A stretch of DNA of 64,000 bases from Trichobilharzia szidati (GCA_944472155.2 OX235273.1:108460582-108524581); one strand, 5' to 3'. Positions 45,890-56,938 are shown, counted from the stretch's first letter. Program-made: numbers and translations. The notes: generated by a model not told the origin, from the letters alone.

Positions 45890-46055
45890 AGCTCAGGTGG
45901 ATGATTTGCAATTAAAAGTGTTCTCTGAAGAAGAAGAAATTTAAATCATTTCACTCTGTGCTAAATATGGCGCTGAAGATGTTGTCCGGAAGGACGACGA
46001 AAGCTTCGCGACTAAACCAACCAGCTCAGAGAACACTTTTAATTGCAGATTGTCT
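45890..46055 (+). mobile_element. solo PLE terminus with hammerhead hairpin
   Basis: Starts GATTTGTAGCTCAGGTGGAT as at 58190. Outer inverted arms GCAATTAAAAGTGTTCTCTG (about 45908) and CAGAGAACACTTTTAATTGC (about 46026) enclose the hammerhead-like motif at 45970-46009. No coding sequence. Confidence 0.7.
45970..46009 (+). ncRNA. PLE hammerhead-like motif
   Basis: GCG, CUGAAGA, UG, stem II UUGUCC-GGAA-GGACGA, then C-GAAA, GCUU and CGC. The CUGANGA and GAAA boxes are intact, helix I is GCG/CGC, and stem III would be the palindrome AGCU. Stem II differs from the 58507 copy at several pairs yet still pairs. Confidence 0.6.
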
Positions 46056-48398
46056 ATTTACTAGATGAAAAAAGGTTTGTATTGAAACCAAGGAAGCAAC
46101 TCTCATTAACACTTGTGACACCAGAAACCTTGGTATTTGTGGGAGAATGTATGAATGCCTTGTTTACCGTACACACATCAAATGAATGGGATATACTGTT
46201 GTAATACTGGAGGTAATCAGATGCATAAATGCGTAAGTTATTTAATAATCATAAAGTAGATATGCAAACACCGCAGTTGTTGATTATAGAAATGATGGAT
46301 ATTAGATAACATCACATGATTCAACGGCATATTAGAAGTAGATGAAAATTGTTTCTTTGCTCACTGTCAAGTGAACAGTCTATTTGACGATGTCACTGCA
46401 TATTAACAGATTAGTGAAGTAGCTGTCAAGCCTAAGTCATTAAATTTACTTGTACTTCATACTTGGCGTTTAACAGTGTACAGAATTGCAACTGGCTAGA
46501 TAAGGCGATTTTAGCGTATCGAACAGTACAGAATTATTATTTAAATTGCTAAATCTTACTTAGTTTTTACAATGTCCTACTGTATAGAAACAGACACGAA
46601 ATCTTACGAAGGGCTAAAGTAACAGTCTCATAATACTATAGTAAATCTCCATCCCTCTAACTAAGCTTAACATGCATTGATCCGAATTCACGCACTGAAA
46701 AAGTCTAGGGGAAGTAGAATTGAAGAGTATATTAAACATTTCATTAATTTACAAAAGAAAATCCCGATGAAGAGTATTAACGTTAGTTTGTCCGGATGAT
46801 ATTTCCGCTGGTTTCATATTCGACAACTTCCGTATACCTGAAAAAAATAAAGCACATGTAAGGACTAGCACAACATGAAGTTATGACAGATAATTCTACA
46901 TATTAGCACACACTGAATACACTGATTCGGTTAATACTAAGTAATATCTCATGCGAATAAATGTATATGTAGTTTTCAGCTGGTTTTTATATTGGCACTG
47001 TAAGCATCAATAGACCTCAAATGTTTTCCAGTATTAAAGGATTACACGCAAATATCAAGACAATCTTTGAAGCTTCCATACTGTTGAGGCGTCATACTAT
47101 CATTAACCTTAGTTGCAGATCAACTTCACATTGAATACGTTTACATTAAATGAAGTATTGCAAATGTATAACTTAGAAACTGATCCATAATCTCAGTAAT
47201 GTCTAATGAGCATAGTTTTATGAATCCTACAGAAATTACATTCTCATATTTAGGAATCTATAGCCATCAAATATAAGCTGAACATGCTTCAACTCTAAGC
47301 AACTATGCACAGTGTTAGCAGCATAGAGAAACACTTAAAATATTGTAAGATACGCAGACCTGTTGTGTTGATGAGGATAACAATGACATATAATGCAGCC
47401 TAGACATTCGATCGTGACACTGCATCTGTACTGCTTCATGTTAATGGAAAATTCAGGAAAAATTCATCACCACTACTGGTGATCAAAAACAGTGCAGCAT
47501 TAAGTTTACAGTGCCAGTGAGAATGGCATAACAGACAGTAGATTGATAGTAATAGAGCTGACTAGATTCAGTTCTCATAATCGACACAATCCATGTGTAT
47601 AATGATACTATACACTGAATTAATGCCCTAAGCGACACAGTAAGGAATTTAAACGAGTGATTGCCTTCTCCACGGCACTGCACTTGCAATAATCATGACA
47701 ACCACCTACGTTTGCTAGCCAAGCAGTCAGCTAAGTAGACAATGGCACAATATAAATAAAGTTGAGGTATTTTTATACATTGAGTCCACATAACTCATAT
47801 TACACTACACTAAACAGTGCAAATATACATGAAATCCACTTAGAAATAACCTCTCAACTTACGATAATTCCTGTCCAAACACACACGGTGAGACACATCT
47901 ACATGATTACTTCTATTCCCACAGAAGGTTCTGTTAGCATTTACAGGTGATTTCGCAGTACTGATAGAATTCTTTTGTCAAAAAGGACTGTTCTTCACAC
48001 GTAAATAGGCTGAATTAATATCCTGAGACGTGAAGTCTCCATTGAATGATACCATGACGAAAGGTGCAGCATCTAAATAAAGTAGATTATTTGTGTAGAT
48101 GAAATTACCCTTCAACTATCCTATCTTTCTCACTATAGCGATATTTTGCTACAGTTCACCTGAAACACTGATCGTTGCAACCAATATGCTAGGGGGTGTC
48201 GCAGTCAGATTACATGACGCGGACACCAAAATAACAGGCCAGAAAATGGGAATTCTCATCAATCCAGATAACATATAACGCAATTTCATTAAAAATTTCC
48301 AAGGGAAATTTTAACAGCGCTACTAGAACATGGCATTTAACGTCTACCCTGTGATTGTGACCTAACCAGTGTATGCAACAAAGTCATAACCGCCAGAT
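46056..48398. other. region upstream of EFL1; no gene recognised
   Basis: 2.3 kb with no recognised transposon or ORF, unlike the rest of the window. It should hold the EFL1 promoter and 5' UTR. No TATA-like or other element could be fixed with confidence. Confidence 0.5.
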
Positions 48399-48486
48399 AT
48401 GAATTCCAGGCGTACTGTGCTTTCGTCCTTGACAAAACGTGTTAGCCAAATACGTAATGTTTGTATATTGGCTCATGTTGATCATG
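48399..48486 (+). CDS. EFL1: EFL1 exon 1 (start codon; elongation factor-like GTPase 1, N-terminal half in window)
   Basis: EFL1 (Ria1 in yeast) is a cytoplasmic, EF-2-like GTPase that acts with SBDS to release eIF6 from late 60S subunits. This exon encodes 29 codons plus one base. It starts at an ATG with an in-frame TAA 12 bases upstream (48387-48389) and ends with residues AHVDHG of the P-loop, followed by donor GTAAGT. The next exon, at 49183, restores Gly and continues KTT, so the intron splits the G1 motif in phase 1. The seven exons found join without a phase conflict and give about 570 residues; family members are about 1,100 long, so the C-terminal half is outside the window. A non-coding leader exon could exist upstream. 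The start matches the short N-terminus usual for the family. The identity is certain from the linked exons; the start is likely. Confidence 0.88.
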
Positions 48487-48869
48487 GTAAGTACCCAGAA
48501 AATTTCATTTCGCCATACTTGGACGAAGGTCTGTTTATTTTTAAGAAGAAATGACTTGTAAAACCGACTATACAAAAATAATTGCTTAATAAACTCAAGT
48601 GTAATCACATATATATGGCTTAACGGTGTCATGGGATTTACTAGCAATACTGTTTTGGTCTTTCTTTCATTTTACGACTGTTTTTAGTTTACATGAAGTG
48701 GTTGTCTATGAAATATAAGAGCTTACTGTGATACCAGTTCGGTTCTCTCATCTTACATGCATGTAAGATGTATCACATGTCCCCATGGGGACTCCAAATA
48801 ACACAATATATCGAAAGGTTAAAGAGGTTTTTGATAATTACCCACGCAAACGAATTCCTTACTCTCGTT

Positions 48870-49050
48870 ATTTAGTTAGAACTCAGTTACCGGGCCCTGG
48901 GTGGTGGCTATAAGCCACACTCGTTACGTCAGGTCTTATTATACTACCCAGTTTCCCGGACTAAGTTAGACGGAGGAAGATATGAACCTGGGACATACTG
49001 GTTAAAGGTTGATTCCTTAAGCCAATGAACCACATCTTTCTATCCTGCCT
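48870..49050 (-). repeat. tRNA-like SINE remnant in EFL1 intron 1
   Basis: Minus strand: TGGTTCATTGGCTTAAGG (A-box like) and CCAGGTTCATATCTTCC (B-box like) at 49045-48975, with a body extending to about 48870. Confidence 0.5.
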
Positions 49051-49182
49051 AATAGAATAATGCATTTGTTATTCAGATAAATTCGGATAACTGCCTTGTT
49101 GGTTAAAAGCTTCAATGGTTGATGTTAAAATCACCTTAAGCATCAAGGTAACGGCTTATTAACTTCTTATTATATTTTGTAG

Positions 49183-49493
49183 GAAAAACTACTATGGCTG
49201 ATGCTCTGCTGGCCACCAATGGAATTGTGTCTTCACGCCAATCCGGGAAATTACGTTATATGGACAACACTGAAGCAGAGCAAGAGCGTGGGATAACAAT
49301 GAAATCTAGTGTAATTGGGCTTGTTTTCAATCGGACTATCTCTCCTTCAGATAAAAACAGTGAAAATTACTATCTCATAAATCTAGTCGACTCTCCTGGG
49401 CATGTTGACTTTTCTTCCGAAGTTTCAACAGCAGTTCGTCTGTGTGATGGTGCAATCATTGTGATTGATGTTGTTGAAGGAGTATGTCCACAG
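49183..49493 (+). CDS. EFL1: EFL1 exon 2 (GTPase domain, switch regions)
   Basis: Acceptor TTTTGTAG precedes the exon and donor GTATAG follows it. It completes the P-loop (G|GA AAA ACT ACT, GKTT) and encodes residues 30-133. RGITMKSS holds the G2 threonine near residue 68, and [12 protein letters not shown] is the G3 motif at about 99-110. The sequence GKLRYMD followed by EQERGITM is diagnostic of EFL1 rather than EF-2. Phase 1 in, phase 0 out. Confidence 0.96.
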
Positions 49494-49539
49494 GTATAGC
49501 GTTTAATTTTGCTTGTCTTTAAATAATTTTTACTTGTAG

Positions 49540-49761
49540 ACACGTACAGTGCTTCGTCAGGCTTGGGATGAAAGATCCACTCTGTTATTAGTTCTTAATA
49601 AAGTTGATCGATTGATTTTGGAGTTGAAGATGACACCATTACAAGCCTATGAGACAATGTGTCGATCAATAGAACAAGTGAATTCAGTTCTTGCTGAAAT
49701 GTATTCTGCAGATGTGATGCGTCAAAGGAACAGTCTGTGGGAAACAAGTCTTAGTAATCAA
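49540..49761 (+). CDS. EFL1: EFL1 exon 3 (GTPase domain, NKVD motif)
   Basis: It follows a 46-bp mini-intron (49494-49539) of the kind schistosomes often have near the 5' end of genes. It encodes 74 codons, about residues 134-207, starting TRTVLRQAW. NKVDRLILELK is the G4 guanine-specificity motif at about residue 153. It ends SLSNQ at donor GTGAGT. Both ends are phase 0. The final 25 residues are the variable linker before the EFL1-specific insertion. Confidence 0.96.
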
Positions 49762-50675
49762 GTGAGTACTAATACCATTCGTTAAACAGTTTTTTTGTTT
49801 TGTTTGGATAAGATGCGTATTAGTAATTAAAGGTTTATCTGTTTTCCATCTAAAGATAACGTATCGTACTAAATCAAAGTCTTATCTGCCTTAATGATGA
49901 GATTCTCATGATCTGATAAATACTGTTCATGTTTTTAAATGTTTTTTAACAAATGTCTACTTCACTTATAATTCCATTCGGTAGCAATCAAAATAGATGA
50001 CGGGTTGATTGAAGCTTTGTTTTGAAGCATGTTTACTTATCATTGAGTTTACACTAAACTGTTTATCTATCTGAGATGAAAAAGTGACTTAGTTGGGATT
50101 TGTGTAGATGTAAGCCATGAGGTGAAAGCTGACTCACGCGACTGGATCGCCAGCGACAGTCCTTAATATGTTGTTAGACTCGATGTGTTACAAGAGAAGC
50201 TACGTATTTTTGTCATATCTGCATAGTCTTTCACAGATATAAACTCAAATACAACAAGTATACACTAATGAAAAACCATGAAGTAGAATAAGACAATCAT
50301 CCTCTTTTCAGCTTTCCATTGTCAATCCAGCTTTCGATTAGTATTGAAAACTAACCCCCCAAATAAACGTTCCAGTCACGACTTTATTCTTTAAACGTAA
50401 ACACTTCAAAATTTTTTACTGTTTAAGTCGTCTTTACAGAGCACATAGCTGGTTAGACCTGTCTCACTCGACTCATAGCAGTTTGACAGAGGAATCTTTG
50501 CATGCAGCTAACTTTAGCAGACTATATGAATCAATTGATTAACTCACGGTGTCGTTTTTTTCACGGATTGCACAAAATGAAAACTGCATTTCTGTGTTCC
50601 ACTGTTAGTGATTAGTGAAGAATTTAGATCCTAATGTAAAAATGTCTGTCTGTTTTCGACATGTAACTTTGCACC
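49762..50675. other. EFL1 intron 3, 5' part; nothing recognised
   Basis: Intronic sequence without a recognised repeat. Confidence 0.5.
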
Positions 50676-50679
50676 TATG

Positions 50680-50990
50680 TGCAGCAGTTCAAGTCGCCAC
50701 ACTCCCTCCTTGTAGCACACAAAGCAAGAGAAGAAAGTAGAAGAAATGCTAAACAGAGACAGTAGACAGGGATATGAAACAAAAGGAATAATAATAACGA
50801 AGATCAGTGTAGTTTCATTGGGTATTATAAGTCACAAGGAGTGGATGCATCTGCGCTAGCCATTGAGAACGAGGATTTTGAGCCATATCACCAATTGTAT
50901 CCAGCCATTGCTTTTTACCATCCCGAGGACCCCAACCGGTCAGGAAGTTTACACCTTCCTACGTGGTTGGCTTAAACTCTAACTTGTAGA
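50680..50990 (-). mobile_element. LINE-II 3' end
   Basis: Minus-oriented: ends match 59690-60010 (GTCAGGAAGTTTACACCTTC, AAGGAGTGGATGCATCTGCG, GTAGACAGGGATATGAAACA). Very similar to the 3' end of the plus-strand copy in intron 5, so a recent relative. Confidence 0.75.
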
Positions 50991-51138
50991 TTTCATTGTA
51001 AAATGTAATAAACAAAACAGTGAGGTGCACTTTAAAATAAACCTTTTTGTTTATCAGTCTTATACTACTCACTTCACTTCTGAAAAAGTTGCATCATATG
51101 TGAAACTAAAAGGATTCTTAAGTCGATCAATTTGAAGT

Positions 51139-51156
51139 TTCCCCCCCCCCCCCCCA
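51139..51156. repeat. poly-C run
   Basis: About 17 consecutive C. Confidence 0.9.
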
Positions 51157-51239
51157 CTATTCACTGATTACTAAAGTGAACTGATTTCACGCTATAGAAT
51201 TTAGTGCAAAAGTGCGGAAGAACAGTTTACTACACTTTA

Positions 51240-51765
51240 TCAATCATACATAAGGTTAAAGAAAACAGGGATGTGTGGAAGAAAGATTGTTGACATAGGG
51301 AATAATAACAAGAATTTAATGATGATAGAAAATCAACATAAAATAGTGATTGCATCTACTCTTTGAAGAACAACTTTTCAGCCATGTTAACAAAAGTCTC
51401 CAGCCATTGGTTTCTAGCCTCTTGAGTACTCCAACCAGACAGTCTCCATCTTCATCCTATATCAGATAATCTTACTTTATCGATCCAGCTTCACAATCTC
51501 TTCGACTGATTTTCCCTCCATACATAAAGCCTTACACCTAACCACACCGTTACAGTCTATATTGTATCAATTATTAGGAGAGTTAGAGTGCATAATACTT
51601 ATGATCAAAGACAGCTAGCCTCTTTATATCTTCCACTTTCAGCAGTTGCACTTTAAGGCTATAAAAGACAACCGGCCGAAATGCTATACAGTAAACAACA
51701 CCTTTAAGTGGATAGGCAGATATCACATCTACGCCAGATGTGATATGATATAAATTCATAAATGC
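51240..51765 (-). mobile_element. LINE-II RT C-terminus and 3' end
   Basis: Minus strand begins FYSLKVQLLKVEDIKRLAVF, DHK near 51680-51600, a deletion, then the LINE-II 3' block down to 51240. Confidence 0.6.
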
Positions 51766-51929
51766 CACTAATCACTAAACACATGAAACAACTGTCACAA
51801 TTACTGCTAATAAAGTGGTATAACATTTATCTACAAGTACTCTGATAGTACCAGAACAGAATTACTTGCGTGTTTTATATATTCTATTTTTTGAAATGTC
51901 TGTTTAGCACCTGTATAAGTATGGTATGT

Positions 51930-52690
51930 GCTTCGCACCGTCTGTGTGCAAAGTACTGTTACAAGATTGGCAGGAGCCTGTACCTGCACTCACTCTTGCG
52001 GATGAACCCCTTGAAGTTGTTGATAAGTTTGTGTATCTGGGTAGTTGTGTGAGTGCTGGCGGTGGGGTGACGGATGAGATTTCCAACCGTGGCATACATC
52101 AACTTGATCCACCTCTGGCGCCGTCGCGACGTTAGCCTGGCTGTCAAAGTTCGGATATACAATGCTTCGGTGCGGGCTGTCTTGCTCTACGCCTGTGAAA
52201 CCTGGCCTCTCCGAGCTGAGGATGTGAGGCGACTCTGCGTGTTCGATCATCGCTGTCTCCGCAGGATTGCTTGCGTTCGATGGCATCATCGCGTGAGTAA
52301 TTCTGAGGTTCGGCGGCGTGTGTTTGATCACAGTGGAGATCACCATTCATTGAGTGTCGTCATCTGGAAACACCAGCTCCGATGGCTTAGACATGTGCTG
52401 CGAATGTCATCCCAGAGGCTTCCGTACAGGTCTCTGTTCACTAGCCCTGGGACGGGATGGAAAAGGCGGAGTGGTGGTCAGTCCATGACGTGGCGTCGTG
52501 GGATGAAGGATATATGTGCTAGATTAGCATCGGTTGGTGCGTCATTACTCCCTGGTTGGGGTCCGCGAGATAGCTCGAATCGATGGCTCGAAACTTTATC
52601 GGATATGGAGAAGAATCGTAATCAGTGGCGAACGTGTTGCAATTTCCTTCTTTTTTCCCTTCCTGATGATAGTTAACGAATACTGTTTGA
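51930..52690 (+). pseudogene. LINE-II reverse transcriptase C-terminal half
   Basis: PLEVVDKFVYLGSCVSAGGG, VTDEISNR, then in the next frame AYINLIHLWRRRDVSLAVKV, RAVLLYACETWPLRAEDVRR, LCVFDHRCLRRIACVRWHHR, LRWLRHVLRMSSQRLPYRSL, LLPGWGPRD and LETLSDMEKNRNQWRT. One frameshift near 52100; otherwise open over about 200 codons. GC-richer than its surroundings. RTE/CR1-related non-LTR element whose clade I cannot fix. It lies in EFL1 intron 3 in sense orientation. Confidence 0.8.
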
Positions 52691-52960
52691 ACTTGTTAAA
52701 CATGACTGTTTTCCTTCCAGATGAAGTTCTTTATCCGTTTTCTACTTATATTTTTATTATTATTGTGTGGCGCATCTTTCTTGGTGCCATATTGTACCAA
52801 GTTTTTCCTGCGTTTAAATAAATAAAAAAATGTATGTCATCAAACTAAACTTACTAAATATACTTGGAAAATCGTCTGTTTGAGTCCCGCTTTGCCTGCT
52901 TTGTGTGTTGAGTAATTATTATTATTATCGTTATTATTATTATTCTCTCTTATTTTATAG

Positions 52961-53317
52961 AAACCTTCAAGTGCCTTAAACAGTGATACTGCCTATGATT
53001 GGAGCACTGGTCTTGAAAAAGCTGATGACTCGAATTTATACTTTTCACCTGAAAAAGGCAATGTTGTCTTTTGTTCTTCTGTTGACTCATGGGGTTTTCG
53101 TATTGACCAGTTTAGTAAAACATGGTCTGAACGCTTGTCAATACCTTGTTCAGTGTTACAAAACTCGCTATGGGGTGATTTTTATCTAACTGCTGCTGCG
53201 GCTGCCTCTTCTACAGAGTCGAATAATAAAATGACTGTCAAGACAAATGCTAAACAAAAACAAAAGAAGCCTATTTTTGTCCAGTTAGTTTTAGAGCCTT
53301 TATGGAATGCATATCAG
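52961..53317 (+). CDS. EFL1: EFL1 exon 4 (GTPase domain and insertion)
   Basis: The acceptor is TTTTATAG and the donor GTAAGA; 119 codons, phase 0 at both ends, about residues 208-326. YDWSTGLEKADDSNLYFSPEKG and GNVVFCSSVDSWGFRIDQF match the conserved EFL1/EF-2 segment after G4. A low-complexity, lysine-rich linker (AAAAASS to KQKQKK) follows, then PIFVQLVLEPLWNAYQ. The preceding intron (49762-52960) is 3.2 kb and is filled with LINE fragments. Confidence 0.96.
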
Positions 53318-53639
53318 GTAAGAAATGAGTTTCGATTGGTGTTATATATATTTGTAAACATATGTGCTAGGTTCTCACCAGCCACATGGGGGAGTTTGAG
53401 CTCGATTTCCCAGTTGAGTAGTAGTTGTATGCCACTCGCATCAACCAGTAGTGCTTACCAGTTGTTAGCCAGATCGAAGTAGTCTAAACACTGGACAGCG
53501 GTGTCGCTCGTTCGGCGCCAAGCTCATCAGCTCTGTACACCTGGCTTGACCCAGTGTCCAGAGAGCTGCATCAGATCAAACCACCCGATTTGCGGTCAGT
53601 TAATTAGGCGAACCGGTAATACAAGCAAATCACACTGTT

Positions 53640-54278
53640 TTTACGGGTTGATCACGGATTGATATCAGTTAGAGAACCATTAAAAACCGGTTCTCGCGTA
53701 CTGGACAGCTGTTTCTTCCTAGTTTGGGAATCATCGACAGTACGTACACACCACAGGAGGTTCGAACCCAGGACCTTCCGGTTACAAGGCCAGCTGGCTC
53801 GTATACCATTCAGCCACGGGAACCCGACTCATTGGGCAGCCCATGAATTTTAACTTCTACCAATTCGTGATTTAGTGCGACCCCAACCATCTTCGTAGGT
53901 GGGACATCCATCCTCACACGTGACATCTCACTAGAACTCCAGGAAACTGTAGCTAGTCACTAGTGAGCATCAGATTAATTTTCTATAGTTTGGTTGGGGT
54001 CGCGCTGAATCATGAATTGGTAGAAGTTAGAATTCATGGCCTGGCCAGTGAATCGAGTCCCAGTGGCTGAATGGTATACGAGCCAGCTTGCCTTGTAACC
54101 GGAAGGTCCTGGATTTGAACCCTGGAGGTGGGTGCATACTGTCGATGATTCCCAAACTAGGCTGCCGAAACAGATGTCTTGCAGTACTCCCTGGTTTTCA
54201 ATGGTTCTCTAACTGATATCAATCCGTGATCAACCCGTGAAAAACAAAACTAACTCTTACAAACCAAACTATAGAAAT
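53640..54278. repeat. SINE family B inverted dimer with target-site duplication, EFL1 intron 4
   Basis: TCACACTGTT occurs at 53630-53639 and 54279-54288. Minus-oriented tail, hammerhead and tRNA-like head (53645-53830), centre, then plus-oriented head (GGAAGGTCCTGGATTTGAAC near 54100), hammerhead and tail ending ACAAACCAAACTATAG. Same layout and tail subtype as 20743-21456. Confidence 0.85.
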
Positions 54279-54399
54279 TCACACTGTTCTGAATAATTTC
54301 GGTTTCTAAAGGAAACTTTGGTGAAATTTCACTTCGAACTGTGTTTTGACTCATTATTGTAAGCAGTTGACTCTCAATCACCTATGCAAGGGCTGGAAT

Positions 54400-54670
54400 T
54401 CTCTGAATCTGACTGACAGACTGACTAAGCGGAGGAGTGCAGAAGTTCAAGTTCCCACACTCTATTTAGCCAAAGTAGATAGAAAATTCAAAAATGCCTA
54501 ATGGGCAGATATATACAGGATAAAGGATAATCACAGTGGAGAAACATGAAAATCTGATGGATATGAGAGATTACAAGTAGGGGATGCGTCTGTACCATTG
54601 ACGACCTTTAGTCGTATCACTAACAGTCTCAAGCCGAGGACTACAACCAAGTAGTCTACACCTCCCTATG
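54400..54670 (-). mobile_element. LINE-II 3' end, interrupted by SINE A
   Basis: GGGGATGCGTCTGTACCATT, GTATCACTAACAGTCTCAAG and TAGTCTACACCTCCCTATG; continues beyond the insert at 54947-55020 (TGTGGTTGGCTCAAACC). Confidence 0.75.
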
Positions 54671-54946
54671 TTTTTTTCCTTCACGTTCCCAGTGGAACAT
54701 AGGGCTTCAAGCTAGTGGCTTGAAGTTTCTGTAGCAGTGTTTATTTTACAGGATGGGTTTGCTAGCCTCATGCCCAACCTTTCCTCTTCACCAGCATTAT
54801 TTCTGGCTTAGCGAGGTAAGGGAGGAGTGCGTTGGCCGGGAATCGAACCCCGGACCATGTGTATGGTCGGCGAGCGTCCTAACCGCCATACAACCGACGC
54901 AAGGGGGTTACAAGGCAAGCTCGTATACCATTCAGCCACTGGGACC
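54671..54946 (-). repeat. SINE family A with RTE-like tail and target-site duplication
   Basis: CTCCCTATG flanks the insert (54662-54670 and 54947-54955). From the 54671 side: T-run (A-tail), complement of GTTCCCAGTGGAACATAGGG (RTE-like tail), body with GGGTTTGCTAGCCTCATGCC, tRNA-like head with GGGAATCGAACCCCGGACCA. About 40 bp of family B head sequence (GGCAAGCTCGTATACCATTC) lies at the 5' end. Confidence 0.82.
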
Positions 54947-55794
54947 CTCCCTATGTGGTTGGCTCAAACCAAATGTGAAAGACTTCACAGATTGAAGCCA
55001 GGTTTTGATTCGACTACTTCTTAGTCTTTTCCAGCCTAATCTGGTGTCAACTAACGTGTTAATCAACGAGGAAGACATTGACTCAACCTTTGGTTATGTA
55101 CTGTCAACATTAAGTGGTCGTGGTTAGTAGACTGTCGTCCTATTACGTGGTGTTGAAAGACTAGCAACGTGGGACCTACTACTGGGTAATGATCGAAGAC
55201 GCCCTATCCCAAATTCGCACACCAAGTAAATCATAAAAAAGATGTGATCGAAAGTTGTAGAGTGTTATAAGATATAGGATTTTAAAAAAATAATAAAGAA
55301 ATGTTCATTATAATAAAGGTTTTTGTATTTCCCAATGAATGGAAAACAAAACGATATTGTTTTTACTGACGTTTCGCTATTTAATGCTAATAGCTTTATC
55401 AAAGTATTATTAAACCGGAATTTACAAAATCTCAGCATATATATAACAAACAGTTAGGGGGTGAGAAAATAGACATAGGTCAAGTTAAAGGGACATATTG
55501 AAAGTAAAAATAGCGATGAAGATATCTAAACCAAACCGTTAAAAGTGAACTTGGTTTGGACATATATAATAAAGAAATGTGCTGCTTTATAACACATATA
55601 AACCGTTTCTATCTTTTCTGAGATAAATTATGTAGAGTCTGTAATTATAGGTCCTTGAGATGTTACATTGATCGTAGGTAACGAACCGAAATCTCCCTAC
55701 CCGTTTCATACATTTTGATACTATGTTGAAACAGACAGTGAATTGGCATTTCTTATGCAGTAATCTTACCGGATGCTGGTTATTCTATGCAGAA

Positions 55795-55996
55795 AATAGT
55801 CAAGTATTGGTTTTGTAGGGATTTTGTTTGATTGCATGAAGGATTTCATCATGAACTGACATCAGTTGGAGAACCACTGGAAAACCTAGGAGTACTGGAC
55901 AGCTGTTTCGTCCTGGTTTGGGACTCTTCAGCAGGACGAAACGGCTGTCCAGTGGTTCTCTAACTGATGTCAGCTCATGATGAAATCCTTCATGCA
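55795..55996. repeat. SINE family B hairpin without tRNA head
   Basis: Arms 55833-55920 and 55932-55996 are mostly complementary: GCATGAAGGATTTCATCATG on the left, CATGATGAAATCCTTCATGC on the right. The loop carries the hammerhead of the minus-oriented arm. The left end AAGTATTGGTTTTGTAGGGA is the family's 3' terminus. Confidence 0.82.
55889..55934 (-). ncRNA. hammerhead ribozyme with intact core, SINE family B
   Basis: Minus strand: CUGAAGA (fits CUGANGA), stem II GUCC/GGAC around CAAACCA, GAAA, palindromic stem III ACAGCUGU, cleavage C. Helix I retains CUG/CAG next to the core; the outer part is lost at the hairpin junction. All conserved residues are present. Activity would depend on dimer pairing of stem III. 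Confidence 0.72.
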
Positions 55997-56369
55997 GAAA
56001 ATAGTGTTAGACCACGTGGGTTGGCTGCTTTCAGCTGTCATGTGTCACAGTCACACAGTAGATGGAACTCAGTACTGTGTTGTAATACACCTAACTCTTG
56101 GGTGTCAGTGATATATCTACTGGTCAAATTTATATATCTAAGCCAAAATTTCATAGCCACAAAATCATCAAGATTAATTTTGCTTATCAGGTCAACACAT
56201 TTGACCATTTCACTTTCTTTGGTGAAATAACTTGTCAACGCCAGATAATGTTGAAGTATTTACGTATGTCAAAGTGTATGCATCCATGTTTGTTTATGTA
56301 GAACTATCAACAGTGACAAATCTCTTGGTGTCCATAATGCTCCAAGTTCCTATTTCTATCTTCGATCGT

Positions 56370-56470
56370 TTTTAGGAGTCTTGGGTGCGTACTTTTGAAG
56401 AGTCCCACAACTAAGACGAAACAGCTGTCCAATACTTCTTGGTTTTCGAAAGTTCTCTAACTGAAGCCAC
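56370..56470 (+). repeat. SINE family B fragment
   Basis: GGTGCGTACTTTTGAAGAGT, CCCACAACTAAGACGAAACA, GCTGTCCAATACTTCTTGG, then tail. Hammerhead-derived, with a broken stem II. Confidence 0.6.
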
Positions 56471-56595
56471 TTCGTTATCTAATTTGATACCAGTTAGGTA
56501 CTAATTGGGGGTTAATTTCTGTAAATGGAAACCATCTATGTACGGATGTGCTAATTACCTTAATATGTAATATATTTTTTTGTCTAATATTTTAG

Positions 56596-56938
56596 ACCTT
56601 ATTATTGGATGATAAACGAGACAAAGTGTTTACAATGGCTGAAAAAGTTGGTGTCAAGCTGGACCAACGTGTTATCCGTAATGTTGATAGTCGTGGAGTT
56701 CTACGCGCTTTGCTAAGTGCTTGGCTTCCTTTGGGTCATACATTAATGCAGGCTATAACAGATATCTGTCCTAGCCCGTCTAAAGCAGTATCTGCTGATC
56801 GAGCTGTACATATGCTCTACGGAGATACAGTTCTGTGTGATCTACCACCTCTTTTGAAGGCAGACAGTCCCATTTCAATTGATCAGACATCACGTGTACC
56901 GATAAATTCAGTCTATTCATCGTCGGGTGCTAGTTTGG
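56596..56938 (+). CDS. EFL1: EFL1 exon 5
   Basis: The acceptor is ATTTTAG and the donor GTAAGT. It has 114 codons plus one base and covers about residues 327-440. It contains VKLDQRVIRNVDSRGVLRAL and AWLPLGHTLMQAI, then CPSPSKAVSADRAVHML, matching the helical segment between the GTPase domain and domain II. It ends in phase 1 (G|CT with the next exon). The 3.3-kb intron before it carries a SINE foldback, LINE 3' ends and a SINE. Confidence 0.96.
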
